Assembly: GCF_002269505.1 (NCBI RefSeq)
Contig: NZ_NQKQ01000005.1
Location: forward strand, 62,001-126,000
Direction: 5' to 3'
Length of the DNA stretch: 64,000 nucleotides
DNA from: Pseudomonas fragi
GTDB lineage: Bacteria > Pseudomonadota > Gammaproteobacteria > Pseudomonadales > Pseudomonadaceae
The translations under genes and the position numbers were made by a program. This document shows, piece after piece, positions 19,339-28,132 of the stretch. Below the pieces are notes generated by a model that did not search any database, was not told where the DNA came from, and was given only the letters and a program-made list of their open reading frames with translations. How positions within the stretch are numbered: the first letter of the stretch is position 1; every line of letters starts with the position of its first letter.

Positions 19339-19498
19339 GACAATCCTTGTACGAGAGACTGGCCGGGTAAAGTCCTTGCCGACTTTTAAACGGCGGGCAG
19401 TTTATCCCATTCAAGGCTCTTGTTGCAGTTGGGTTTTATTCGCGTTAGCGGCAAGTGCTGCACTTTCCTGTGCAGCGCAGCAGACCCTTGCTTCACCC

Positions 19499-20278
19499 TT
19501 ACGCATGCCAGCCCAACTGACTTGAAACCTGCTGCGAAGCCACCATCAGCTGTTTCACATAATCCTGTTTCAGTTCTTCGCGAAAGCGAAAGCACGGGAA
19601 CGACACGCTCATGCCGCCAATCACATGGCCGAAACGGTCGCGGATCGGGGCTGCCAGGCAACGCATGTTGTCTTCGAATTCTTCATGGTCTTCGCCATAA
19701 CCCTGCTCGCGAACCAGCGCCAGTTCCTGCAGGTAGGCGTCGATGCTGGTGAGGGTGTTGGCAGTGCGCCGCTCGAAGCTTTCTTCACGCAGGTGCGCAA
19801 GCAGTTCGTCTTCTTCCAGCCAGGCCAGCAGTACCTTGCCGATGCCGGTGCAGTACAACGGCGCACGGCGACCGATGCGCGAGTACATGCGCAGGTTGTA
19901 TTTGGAGTCGATTTTGTGCACGTAGACGATGCTGCCTTCGTCGAGGATGCCCAGGTGCACGGTCTCGCCAGTCAGTTCGTTGATGCGGCGCATACCCGGT
20001 TCGGCTTCGCGCACGATATCCAGATGGGGCAGGGCCTGGGCACCGAGTTCGAACAGGCGCACGCTCAGGCGGTAGCGGTCTTCCGCATCTTGAACCACAT
20101 AACCACGCGCCTTGAGTGACTGCAAAAAGCGATAGACCGTGCTCTTTGACATGTCCAGCTTCTGTGCAATTTCGGAAACGCCACTCTCTTGCGGATGTTC
20201 GGCCAGGGCTTCAAGCACAGCCATGGTTCGGCCGACGGCAGAGACGAGTTCGTTGTTCTGGGTGGTGCTGTTGTCCAT
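19499..20278 (-). CDS. kdgR: IclR-family regulator, KdgR-like
   Basis: 259 residues: N-terminal winged helix (about 15-70; SGVSEIAQKLDMSKSTVYRF) and the IclR effector domain with TGETVHLGILDEGSIVYVHK and YCTGIGKVLLAWL. The ATG at 20278 has GGAG at the right distance; a longer open frame to 20518 would run through the promoter region. It is divergent from kdgK and the hexuronate genes. Enterobacterial KdgR represses KDG-pathway genes, and two KdgR-box-like palindromes lie in the intergenic region. The gene symbol is inferred from context. Confidence 0.82.
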   Translation of the reverse strand: MDNSTTQNNELVSAVGRTMAVLEALAEHPQESGVSEIAQKLDMSKSTVYRFLQSLKARGYVVQDAEDRYRLSVRLFELGAQALPHLDIVREAEPGMRRINELTGETVHLGILDEGSIVYVHKIDSKYNLRMYSRIGRRAPLYCTGIGKVLLAWLEEDELLAHLREESFERRTANTLTSIDAYLQELALVREQGYGEDHEEFEDNMRCLAAPIRDRFGHVIGGMSVSFPCFRFREELKQDYVKQLMVASQQVSSQLGWHA

Positions 20279-20322
20279 GAAGGCTCCAACGCAATTTAAA
20301 AAACCAAGGATATACCGTAGGG

Positions 20323-20343
20323 AATCGAAACGCTGTTTCATTT
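20323..20343. promoter_or_regulatory. KdgR-like operator, site 1
   Basis: GAAACGCTGTTTC is a perfect 5-bp inverted repeat with 3-base spacer at 20327-20339, flanked by AA and TT pairs. It resembles the enterobacterial KdgR consensus core GAAAC-N3-GTTTC. It lies 49 bases before the regulator's start codon, so autoregulation is possible. Confidence 0.6.
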
Positions 20344-20346
20344 TTC

Positions 20347-20406
20347 TTGACGGTGTTCGGATTTTGATTAAACTCGGCCTTAAGCGAAAAAATGAAACGC
20401 CGTTCC
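20347..20406 (+). promoter_or_regulatory. kdgK promoter with KdgR-like operator, site 2
   Basis: TTGACG (20347-20352), a 16-base spacer and TAAACT (20369-20374) form a plausible sigma-70 promoter. GAAACGCCGTTCC at 20394-20406, one base from a perfect GAAAC-N3-GTTTC palindrome, lies just past the expected start point, where a repressor would block transcription. The two sites are 67 bases apart. Confidence 0.55.
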
Positions 20407-20490
20407 AAAAATAATAATCAGCTCGACGCACTGTCACTCTCCGGTGCCTGTGTCGACGCAAAGCGACCCATAAAAACAAGGCGCGCAGAG

Positions 20491-21492
20491 ATGACGGTAA
20501 CCCTCGGGCATTGCCCACAGGCCAATTTGACCCAGCCCCTGCGTGTGGCGCTGGTGGGCGAGTGCATGATTGAGATGCGCGGCCAGCCGGGTGCCGTGTT
20601 CAGCCAGACCTTCGGTGGCGATACGCTCAATGCGGCGGTGTACTTGTCCCGCCTGGGCGCCCGTAACGGAATTGTTGCCGACTATGTAACCGCCATTGGC
20701 GCGGACGCTTTCAGCACGGCCATGCGTCAGTTGTGGCGCGATGAAGGTGTCGGCGATCAGCATGTGCGGGTGATCAAGGATGCGCTGCCGGGCTTGTACT
20801 TCATTCAGACCGATGACCAGGGTGAACGTCGTTTTGCCTACTGGCGTGGCGAAGCCGCCGCCCGGCGGGTTTTCGACGGGCCTGAGGCGGATGGCGTACT
20901 GCGTGCTCTGGCCGATTACGACTATGTCTACCTGAGCGGCATCAGCCTGGCGATCCTTACCCCCGGCGGCCGCGAACGCCTGATGCTGGCCCTGCGTCTG
21001 GCCCGCGAGAGCGGCACGCGCATTGTCTTCGACAACAATTACCGCCCCCATTTATGGTCCGATGCGCCTTCAGCGCGCCAGGCATACAGCGACATGCTGC
21101 GCTTGACCGATCTGGCCCTGATCACCTGGGAAGATGACGCCGCGTTGTTCGGTTATGCCGATCACGAGGCCTTGTTTCGCGCTTATGCCCAGTTTGGGGT
21201 GGGCGAGGTGGCACTCAAGCGTGGTCCGGATTCGTGCTTGATCCAGTGCGCCGCCGGTCGTTTCGAGGTGCCCGCCGAGAAGGTGCAGCGAATCGTTGAT
21301 ACCACGGCGGCAGGCGACTCATTCAGTGCGGCTTACCTTGCCTGCCGCTTGCAAGGCGGTACGCCACAACTGGCCGCGCGCTGGGGGCACCAGCTGGCGG
21401 CGGAGGTGGTGCAGCATCCCGGCGCACTGATCCCTGCAGCCGCCATGCCGAATCCGCACATGCCTGTCTTTTCTTCTGTCGCCGAGGCCTGA
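20491..21492 (+). CDS. kdgK: 2-keto-3-deoxygluconate kinase
   Basis: 333-residue PfkB-family sugar kinase from the ATG at 20491. An upstream in-frame ATG at 20392 lies inside the operator, so it is rejected. Visible features are the N-terminal GECMIEMRG, the [16 protein letters not shown] motif and the C-terminal signature [15 protein letters not shown] with catalytic Asp276. It phosphorylates KDG to KDPG, feeding the Entner-Doudoroff aldolase. It heads the plus-strand hexuronate cluster; the ManD gene begins 4 bases later. Confidence 0.88.
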   Translation: MTVTLGHCPQANLTQPLRVALVGECMIEMRGQPGAVFSQTFGGDTLNAAVYLSRLGARNGIVADYVTAIGADAFSTAMRQLWRDEGVGDQHVRVIKDALPGLYFIQTDDQGERRFAYWRGEAAARRVFDGPEADGVLRALADYDYVYLSGISLAILTPGGRERLMLALRLARESGTRIVFDNNYRPHLWSDAPSARQAYSDMLRLTDLALITWEDDAALFGYADHEALFRAYAQFGVGEVALKRGPDSCLIQCAAGRFEVPAEKVQRIVDTTAAGDSFSAAYLACRLQGGTPQLAARWGHQLAAEVVQHPGALIPAAAMPNPHMPVFSSVAEA

Positions 21493-21496
21493 ACCC

Positions 21497-22708
21497 ATGA
21501 AGATTGTTGAAGCGCGCGTGATTGTTACCTGCCCGGGTCGCAACTTGATCACCCTGAAAATTGTCACCGATTCCGGGGTCTACGGCATCGGCGATGCCAC
21601 CCTCAATGGCCGCGAAATGGCAGTCGTTGCCTACCTCGAAGAACACGTGCTACCCGCGCTGATCGGGCGGGATGCCCAACGCATCGAAGATATCTGGCAA
21701 TACCTGTATCGCGGTGCCTACTGGCGCCGTGGCCCGGTCACCATGACCGCGATTGCCGCTGTCGACGTGGCTCTGTGGGACATCAAGGCCAAGGCCGCCA
21801 ATATGCCCCTGTACCAGTTGCTTGGCGGCAAGAGCCGCGAGCGGGTCATGGTGTACGGGCATGCCACCGGCAAGGACATCGAAGGTTGCCTGGACGAAGT
21901 CGCCCGTCATGTTGAACTGGGCTACAAGGCGGTGCGTGTGCAATGCGGTATACCCGGCATTGCCACCACCTATGGCGTAGCCAAACGCAGCGGCGAACGC
22001 TATGAACCAGCCGACAGTGACCTGCCAGCAGAGCATGTGTGGGACACCGCCAAATACCTCAACCATGTGCCCAAGCTGTTTGCCGCCGTGCGCGAGCGCT
22101 TTGGTGACGACCTGCACATTCTGCATGACGTCCACCATCGCCTCACGCCGATTGAAGCGGGGCGCTTGGGCAAGGCGGTGGAGCCGTTCAATCTCTTCTG
22201 GCTCGAAGACTGTACTCCGGCCGAGAACCAGGAAGCCTTCCGTCTGATCCGCCAGCACACCACCACACCGCTTGCCGTGGGCGAAGTGTTCAACTCGATC
22301 CACGACTGCCGCGAGCTGATTCAGGAGCAGTTGATCGACTACATCCGCGCCACCCTGGTTCACGCGGGTGGCATCACTCATGTAAGGCGGATCGCTGATT
22401 TTGCCGCGCTGTATCAGGTGCGTACCGGCTTTCATGGCGCCACCGACCTGTCGCCGGTGACCATGGGCGCGGCGCTGCATTTCGATACCTGGGTGCCTAA
22501 TTTCGGCATCCAGGAGCACATGCCTCACGACCCGCTGATCGATGAAGTCTTCCCCCATGCCTATCGCTTTGAGGACGGTCATTTCACTCCAGGTGAAACA
22601 CCGGGGCATGGCGTCGATATCAATGAAGAACTGGCAGCCCAATACCCCTACAAACGCGCCAGCCTGCCGGTCAACCGCCTGGAAGACGGCACGCTCTGGC
22701 ACTGGTAA
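21497..22708 (+). CDS. manD: Enolase-superfamily D-mannonate dehydratase (ManD/RspA type)
   Basis: 403 residues. Metal ligands Asp211, Glu237 and Glu263 and catalytic Tyr159, His213 and His313 are all present, matching the ManD subgroup. It dehydrates D-mannonate (some members D-gluconate, often slowly) to KDG. The cluster also encodes UxuA, an unrelated enzyme for the same reaction, and the RspB-like dehydrogenase follows 77 bases downstream as in the rspAB pair of E. coli. This may be a low-efficiency ManD with a different physiological substrate. Efficiency cannot be judged from sequence alone. Confidence 0.85.
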   Translation: MKIVEARVIVTCPGRNLITLKIVTDSGVYGIGDATLNGREMAVVAYLEEHVLPALIGRDAQRIEDIWQYLYRGAYWRRGPVTMTAIAAVDVALWDIKAKAANMPLYQLLGGKSRERVMVYGHATGKDIEGCLDEVARHVELGYKAVRVQCGIPGIATTYGVAKRSGERYEPADSDLPAEHVWDTAKYLNHVPKLFAAVRERFGDDLHILHDVHHRLTPIEAGRLGKAVEPFNLFWLEDCTPAENQEAFRLIRQHTTTPLAVGEVFNSIHDCRELIQEQLIDYIRATLVHAGGITHVRRIADFAALYQVRTGFHGATDLSPVTMGAALHFDTWVPNFGIQEHMPHDPLIDEVFPHAYRFEDGHFTPGETPGHGVDINEELAAQYPYKRASLPVNRLEDGTLWHW

Positions 22709-22785
22709 TACCGAGTAAAAGCGTATTGCTCGACTGTTTAATAACTATAAAAAACGGGGCGTCTTGCCCTGGCAGGAGTTACCCG

Positions 22786-23820
22786 ATGAAAGCGTTTCAA
22801 GTAAGAGCTCCCTTTGAGTTCGGCCTGGCCCAGGTCGACGCCCCGCAACTGGCGCGCAATGAGGTCAAGGTCGATGTGGCCTATGCCGGTATCTGCGGCT
22901 CTGACCTGCATATCATCCACGGCCAGAACGCTTTTGTGCGCTTCCCGCGGGTAACTGGCCATGAGTTCTCCGGAGTGGTCAGCGACGTGGGTGCGGATGT
23001 GGCCCAGATCAAGGTCGGTGATCGCGTGTGCATCGACCCGGTGATCAGCTGCGGCACCTGCTACCCCTGCCGGATCAATCGCCCCAACGTCTGTACCAAG
23101 CTGCAAGTGATCGGCGTACACCGTGACGGCGGTTTCAGTGAGCAGGTCTGCGTGCCGGCGAGCAATGTTCATCGCTTGCCGGACGGCATGTCACTCAGCC
23201 ATGCGGCTTTAGTGGAGCCGTACTCCATCGCCCTTAACGTGCTTGACCGTATGCAGCCGCACCCGGGTGACAGCCTGCTGATTTACGGCGCTGGTGTGAT
23301 CGGCCTGACCCTGGTGCAAATGGCGCGGGCACTGGGCCTGACCGACATCACCGTGACCGATGTGATTGACGAACGCCTTGAAACCGCCCGTGCCTTTGGG
23401 GCCAGCCGCACCCTGAACGGCAAGGACGTGGACGTCGAAGCGACGATGCGCGAATTGACCGCTGGCGAAGGTGTGCCGCTGATTGTCGACGCCGCTTGCA
23501 TTCCCGCATTGATGCCGCAAATGGTGCGCATTGCCTCAGCGGCGGGGCGTATCGGGCTGCTGGGGTTCAGCACCACGCCAACCGATCTGGTGCAGTTGGA
23601 AATGATCAAGAAAGAACTGACCCTGGTGGGTTCGCGCCTGAACAACCGCAAGTTCGCCCGGGTGATCGAGTTGATCGCCAGCGGCAAATTGCAGGTTCAG
23701 GAAATGATCAGCCACCGCATCCACTTCGATGAAATGCCGCAGGCGATTGCCTTGATCGAGAACCATCCCGAGCAGACGCGCAAGGTGCTGGTGCAACTCA
23801 ACCCCAAGGAGATTTTGTAG
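22786..23820 (+). CDS. RspB-like zinc-dependent alcohol dehydrogenase, candidate L-gulonate 5-dehydrogenase
   Basis: 344-residue medium-chain dehydrogenase. Catalytic zinc ligands are Cys37 (GICGSD), His59 and Glu60 (TGHEFSG). Structural zinc cysteines are 89, 92, 95 and 103 ([15 protein letters not shown]). The Rossmann motif is [19 protein letters not shown] lies seven bases before the ATG. RspB relatives oxidise hexonates such as L-gulonate to D-fructuronate or L-galactonate to D-tagaturonate. With uxuB and uxuA downstream, oxidation to fructuronate is the natural reading. Confidence 0.8.
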   Translation: MKAFQVRAPFEFGLAQVDAPQLARNEVKVDVAYAGICGSDLHIIHGQNAFVRFPRVTGHEFSGVVSDVGADVAQIKVGDRVCIDPVISCGTCYPCRINRPNVCTKLQVIGVHRDGGFSEQVCVPASNVHRLPDGMSLSHAALVEPYSIALNVLDRMQPHPGDSLLIYGAGVIGLTLVQMARALGLTDITVTDVIDERLETARAFGASRTLNGKDVDVEATMRELTAGEGVPLIVDAACIPALMPQMVRIASAAGRIGLLGFSTTPTDLVQLEMIKKELTLVGSRLNNRKFARVIELIASGKLQVQEMISHRIHFDEMPQAIALIENHPEQTRKVLVQLNPKEIL

Positions 23821-23948
23821 CAGTTGCCGCAGGCTATGTCCGATCGCGCAGCCATCGTAAACCCAGCGTTTCAGGTTTGCCTGGCACACCGAAGAACCTG
23901 ACCTTACGACAGCTTCGCTGCCGGACGCAGTCTTCGGCAACTGCTACG
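23818..23948. repeat. REP doublet overlapping dehydrogenase stop codon
   Basis: TAGCAGTTGCCGCAGGCT on the left and CTTCGGCAACTGCTACGAG on the right are inverted arms around about 90 bases. The left arm supplies the dehydrogenase stop codon TAG. It fills most of the 206-base gap before the transporter gene. A related element is at 27975-28116. Confidence 0.7.
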
Positions 23949-24026
23949 AGTTTTGCGTACCGCACACAGTTTCACGTGCTCCCAGCGAGCACCCTCACCG
24001 AATAAAACAACAAGCGGGAGGTTCCA

Positions 24027-25307
24027 ATGTTTGGTCAAGGTCGTACCTTAGTCATCATCATGCTGTTCCTGGCAGGCGTCATTAACTACCTGGATCGCTC
24101 GGCATTGTCCGTCGCCGCCCCCTTCATCCAGAAAGACTACGGTCTGACCACGGGTGAGATGGGCATGATTTTCAGTAGTTTCTTTGTCGGTTATGCGGCA
24201 TTCAACTTTATCGGCGGCTGGGCGGCCGACCGCTACGGCGCAAAAACCACGCTGCTGCTGGCCATGGTGCTGTGGTCGCTGTTCAGTGGTCTTACGGTGC
24301 TGACCGTGGGTTTTATGTCGCTGGTGTTTATCCGCATCCTGTTCGGCATGGGTGAAGGCCCGCTCAGCGTGACCACCAGCAAGATGGTCAACAACTGGTA
24401 CACCCCCAAGCAGCGGGCGCGGGCACTAGGCTCGTCCATGTCTGGTACCCCTTTGGGTGGTGCGATTTCCGGGCCGGTAGTGGGTTTTATCGCCATCAGC
24501 TACGGCTGGAAAGTGTCGTTTATCATCATCATGCTGATTGGCCTGGTATGGGCCGCGGTCTGGTACAAGTTCGTCAAGGACAAGCCAACCGGCAAAATCG
24601 CTGAGGAGATCGCACAGGGCGAAGGCCAGAGCGAGTTGGCGGCCCAGCCGGTTCATCCATTGCGCTACTACCTCAAGCAACCGACAGTACTGTTCACTTC
24701 GCTGGCGTTCTTCTCGTACAACTACACGCTGTTCTTCTTCCTCACCTGGTTCCCCAGCTACCTGACCATGGCTCACGGCCTTAACGTCAAGGAGATGAGT
24801 ATCGCCACGGTTATTCCTTGGGTACTGGGCTTCCTTGGCCTGGCGTTGGGCGGCTTTATCTCCGACTTCGTGTTCAAGAAAACCGGGCGCATGATGTTTT
24901 CGCGCAAGGTAGTGCTGGTGACCTGTCTGTTGGCGTGTGCTGTGTGCATCGGCTTTGCCGGGATAGTCAAAACCCTGTATCCGGCGGTCGCTCTGGTGGC
25001 ACTGGCGGTGTTCTTCCTGTACCTCACCGGTGCCATTTACTGGGCAATCATCCAGGACACTGTGCCTGCCGCCCGCGTCGGTGGTGTTAGCGGCTTCATG
25101 CACTTCCTGGCCAATACCTCGGGCATCATCGGCCCGACCCTGACCGGTTTTCTGGTGCAGTTCACCGGCTCGTTCACCAGCGCTTTCCTGCTGGCGGGGT
25201 TGCTGACCATCATCGGTGCAGTGTGTGTGGCGCGCTATGTCAAACCGCTTCCGGTCATCGATGAAGCCCTGCCGCCAGCAGGCAGCGTCTTGCCTGCTTC
25301 GGCGTGA
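24027..25307 (+). CDS. ACS-family MFS transporter, hexuronate/hexonate symporter
   Basis: 426 residues with 12 helices. The anion:cation symporter motifs are NYLDRSALSVAAPFI in helix 1, GGWAADRYGAKTTL in the first loop, and FGMGEGPLSVTTSKMVNNWY near helix 4. GGGAGG precedes the ATG. ExuT, GudP and related carriers belong here. Placement between the RspB-like gene and uxuB implies import of glucuronate, gulonate, mannonate or a similar sugar acid. Confidence 0.85.
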   Translation: MFGQGRTLVIIMLFLAGVINYLDRSALSVAAPFIQKDYGLTTGEMGMIFSSFFVGYAAFNFIGGWAADRYGAKTTLLLAMVLWSLFSGLTVLTVGFMSLVFIRILFGMGEGPLSVTTSKMVNNWYTPKQRARALGSSMSGTPLGGAISGPVVGFIAISYGWKVSFIIIMLIGLVWAAVWYKFVKDKPTGKIAEEIAQGEGQSELAAQPVHPLRYYLKQPTVLFTSLAFFSYNYTLFFFLTWFPSYLTMAHGLNVKEMSIATVIPWVLGFLGLALGGFISDFVFKKTGRMMFSRKVVLVTCLLACAVCIGFAGIVKTLYPAVALVALAVFFLYLTGAIYWAIIQDTVPAARVGGVSGFMHFLANTSGIIGPTLTGFLVQFTGSFTSAFLLAGLLTIIGAVCVARYVKPLPVIDEALPPAGSVLPASA

Positions 25308-25318
25308 GGAGAAGGTCG

Positions 25319-26758
25319 ATGCCTGTCGTTGAACGAGTACCTTCTGTGGCCAGAGCGGCTGATATCGGGATTGTGCACCTGGGCCTGGGGGCGTTTCATC
25401 GCGCCCACCAAGCGGTCTATTTGCAGCGCCATCTCAATCGCCACGGTGCAAGTCCGTGGGGGGTGTGCAGTGCCAATTTGCGCTCCAATCGCACGCTGGT
25501 GGAGCAACTGCGCGAGCAGCAATGCCGCTATACGGTGGCTGAGTACCGTGACCGCGAACAGGTGACATTGCGCGATATCAGGGTAATGCGCGAAGCCCTG
25601 TATGTGGGTGATGGCGGTGAGGAGCTGCAGCAACTGTTGCAGCGTATGGCCGACCCGCGCACGCGGATTGTCACCCTCACTGTCACGGAAAAAGGCTACT
25701 GCCTGAACCCGGCTACGGGGCAGTTGCGCCTGCAGGATCCGGCGATTGTCCATGACCTTGCCCACCCGCAAACACCGCGTACGGCACCGGGAATTGTGCT
25801 GGAGGCCTTGCGCCGCCGACATGCGGCAGGCATCCCGGCTTTTACCGTGCTGTGTTGCGACAACATGCCGGATAACGGTCAGCGTACCCGTCAGGCCGTT
25901 ATGGGGCTGGAGGAGCAAGGCAGCGAGCTGGCGCAGTGGATCGAGCAACAGGTGGCGTTTCCCGGTTGCATGGTCGACCGCATCGTTCCGGCCATGGACG
26001 CGCAGGCGTTCATCGGTCTGCAGCAGCTCGGTTGCCAGGACCCCGCGGCAGTGGTGTGCGAAAGCTTCAGCCAGTGGGTGATCGAGGACCACTTCCCTCA
26101 GGGCCGCCCCGACTGGGAAGTGGAGGGCGTGCAGATGGTCGCTGATGTGCGGCCGTTCGAAACCATGAAGCTGCGCATGCTCAACGGCAGTCACTCGTTG
26201 CTGGCCTATATCGGCTTGCTTGCGGGGCACGAGACGGTGTTCGACGCGATCGGCGATCCTGATCTGCTGCGGTTTATCCAGTGTTACATGGGCGAGGAAG
26301 CAGCGCCGACCCTGTCCATGCCCGTGGGTATTGATATCGCAGGTTACGCCCGTGACCTCTGCGCGAGGTTTGCCAACGACAGCCTGCAACATCGCCTGCG
26401 CCAGATCGCCATGGATGGCTCGCAAAAACTGCCGCAGCGGTGGTTGCAAGGCGCGCAGCAGCTGCTTGATGCTGGGCGTGACATTGACTGCATAGCATTG
26501 GGGATTGCGGCCTGGATCCGCTACTGCACGCAGCCTTTGCCGCATGTCGTTGAAGACCCGCTAAACGCCGTTTTCGCCGACTTGGCGGGCAGCCTGGAAG
26601 GTGCGCAGCGAGTCGACGGGTTTCTTGATCTGCAGCAGGTATTTGCGGCCGAACTGTCGGCGCGTCCAGCCTTTCGTGATGCGGTTCACCGCGCGTACAG
26701 CGCCGTTGAACACACCGGTATGGCTGGCCACTTAAAAAACTTTGCAGCACACAACTAA
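25319..26758 (+). CDS. uxuB: Fructuronate reductase (mannitol dehydrogenase family)
   Basis: 479 residues with the NAD-binding motif [17 protein letters not shown] near the N-terminus and the catalytic [10 protein letters not shown] segment in the middle, diagnostic of long-chain polyol dehydrogenases. The ATG at 25319 follows AGGAGAAGG; an in-frame GTG at 25304 lies inside that ribosome site. It reduces D-fructuronate to D-mannonate with NADH. Related enzymes act on mannitol or tagaturonate, but uxuA 17 bases downstream supports this call. Confidence 0.85.
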   Translation: MPVVERVPSVARAADIGIVHLGLGAFHRAHQAVYLQRHLNRHGASPWGVCSANLRSNRTLVEQLREQQCRYTVAEYRDREQVTLRDIRVMREALYVGDGGEELQQLLQRMADPRTRIVTLTVTEKGYCLNPATGQLRLQDPAIVHDLAHPQTPRTAPGIVLEALRRRHAAGIPAFTVLCCDNMPDNGQRTRQAVMGLEEQGSELAQWIEQQVAFPGCMVDRIVPAMDAQAFIGLQQLGCQDPAAVVCESFSQWVIEDHFPQGRPDWEVEGVQMVADVRPFETMKLRMLNGSHSLLAYIGLLAGHETVFDAIGDPDLLRFIQCYMGEEAAPTLSMPVGIDIAGYARDLCARFANDSLQHRLRQIAMDGSQKLPQRWLQGAQQLLDAGRDIDCIALGIAAWIRYCTQPLPHVVEDPLNAVFADLAGSLEGAQRVDGFLDLQQVFAAELSARPAFRDAVHRAYSAVEHTGMAGHLKNFAAHN

Positions 26759-26775
26759 CAAGAAAGGAGATAGAC

Positions 26776-27951
26776 ATGGAACAGACTTGGCGTTGGTTTG
26801 GCCCCCAGGACCCGATTTCACTGGCGGATGTACGCCAGACCGGAGCCACCGGGATTGTCACGGCGTTGCACGACATCCCCAATGGTGAGGTATGGCCGGT
26901 GGCAGCGATTGCGGCACGCAAACAGATGATCGAAGAAGCTGGTTTGACCTGGTCGGTGGTGGAAAGCATCCCGGTGCATGAGGACATCAAGCGCGGCTGT
27001 GGTCGCCGTGACGAGTACATCGCCAACTATCAGCAAAGCGTGCGCAACCTGGCGAGCTGCGGCATCGATATCGTCTGCTACAACTTTATGCCGGTGCTGG
27101 ACTGGACTCGTACCGACCTGGCCTGGGAGATGGACGACGGTGGCTGGGCGCTGCGTTTTGACCAGACTGCATTTGCCGCATTCGATCTGTTCATTCTCCA
27201 GCGTCCGGGGGCGCAGGCCGAGTACAGCGCTGATGATATCCAGCAGGCCAAGGCCTATTTCGACAAGCTCACCCCGGAGCAGAGCGAGAAGCTGGTCAAC
27301 ACCTTGATTGCCGGTCTGCCCGGCGCCGAAGAGCACTACAGCCTGGAAGATTTTCGCGCCTTGCTGCGCACCTACGCCGAGATCGACGAGGCGAAGTTGC
27401 GTGAGCATCTGGGGCATTTCTTGCGTGAGGTCATTCCGGTTGCAGAAGAGGTCGGTGTGCGCATGGCCATCCACCCGGACGATCCGCCGCGGGCGTTGCT
27501 GGGTCTGCCGCGTATCCTGTCCACCGCTGCAGATGCGCAATGGTTGCTGGATGCCGCGCCTAGCCCGGCCAACGGCCTGACTTTCTGCACCGGCTCTTAC
27601 GGCGTGCGCGAAGACAATGATCTGGTGGCGATGGCCAGGCAGTTTGCACCCTTCATCTACTTCACCCACCTGCGCTCGACCCGTCGCGAGGCTGATCCGC
27701 GCAGCTTCCACGAAGCCCATCACCTGGGGGGAGATGTGGATATGGTCGGGGTGATCGGTGCGCTGGTGGCTGAGGACCTGCGTCGCGAGCGTGAAGGCGG
27801 CCCGCGCTTGCCACTACGCCCGGACCACGGTCACCAGTTGCTGGATGACCAGCACCGCAAGAGCAACCCCGGCTATTCGCTGATCGGTCGCCTCAAGGGC
27901 CTGGCCGAGATTCGCGGGGTTGAATTGGCGATGCGCCAGCAACTGGCGTGA
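26776..27951 (+). CDS. uxuA: Mannonate dehydratase
   Basis: 391 residues, close to the usual 390-400 for UxuA. Recognisable segments are [20 protein letters not shown], the [12 protein letters not shown] motif, [18 protein letters not shown] and the C-terminal [13 protein letters not shown]. The His, Cys and Asp residues of the metal site lie in these segments. AAGGAG precedes the ATG. It converts D-mannonate to KDG, which KdgK then phosphorylates. Last gene of the cluster before a REP pair. Confidence 0.92.
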   Translation: MEQTWRWFGPQDPISLADVRQTGATGIVTALHDIPNGEVWPVAAIAARKQMIEEAGLTWSVVESIPVHEDIKRGCGRRDEYIANYQQSVRNLASCGIDIVCYNFMPVLDWTRTDLAWEMDDGGWALRFDQTAFAAFDLFILQRPGAQAEYSADDIQQAKAYFDKLTPEQSEKLVNTLIAGLPGAEEHYSLEDFRALLRTYAEIDEAKLREHLGHFLREVIPVAEEVGVRMAIHPDDPPRALLGLPRILSTAADAQWLLDAAPSPANGLTFCTGSYGVREDNDLVAMARQFAPFIYFTHLRSTRREADPRSFHEAHHLGGDVDMVGVIGALVAEDLRREREGGPRLPLRPDHGHQLLDDQHRKSNPGYSLIGRLKGLAEIRGVELAMRQQLA

Positions 27952-27974
27952 TATAGCTGGAGCTTACATAACTC

Positions 27975-28116
27975 GTAGCAGCCGTAGGAACGAGGCTGTA
28001 TTCGATTGCGAAGCGATCGTAAAACCTGAGCCTGCGGTTTGGTTGACACTGCGCAGCGCCTGATTTGCTACGACTTCGTCGCCGAACGCCGCCTCGTTCC
28101 TTCGGCAGCTACTACG
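27975..28116. repeat. REP doublet (GTAGCAGCCG...GAACGAGGC type)
   Basis: GTAGCAGCCGTAGGAACGAG and CTCGTTCCTTCGGCAGCTAC are imperfect inverted arms spanning the 181-base gap between the convergent uxuA and TonB-receptor genes. An internal inverted pair surrounds GATTGCGAAGCGATCG. Confidence 0.7.
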
Positions 28117-28132
28117 GGTGAGGAGGGTGTAT

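Noticed and set aside
19457..19476. GCTGCAC/GTGCAGC hairpin as terminator of the IclR gene
   Set aside because: A perfect 7-bp stem with 6-base loop, but no T-run on the minus strand; it could be chance.
20392..20490. Upstream ATG for kdgK at 20392
   Set aside because: It lies within the operator-like palindrome and just past the expected transcription start, and adds a basic, non-conserved leader. ATG 20491 is preferred.
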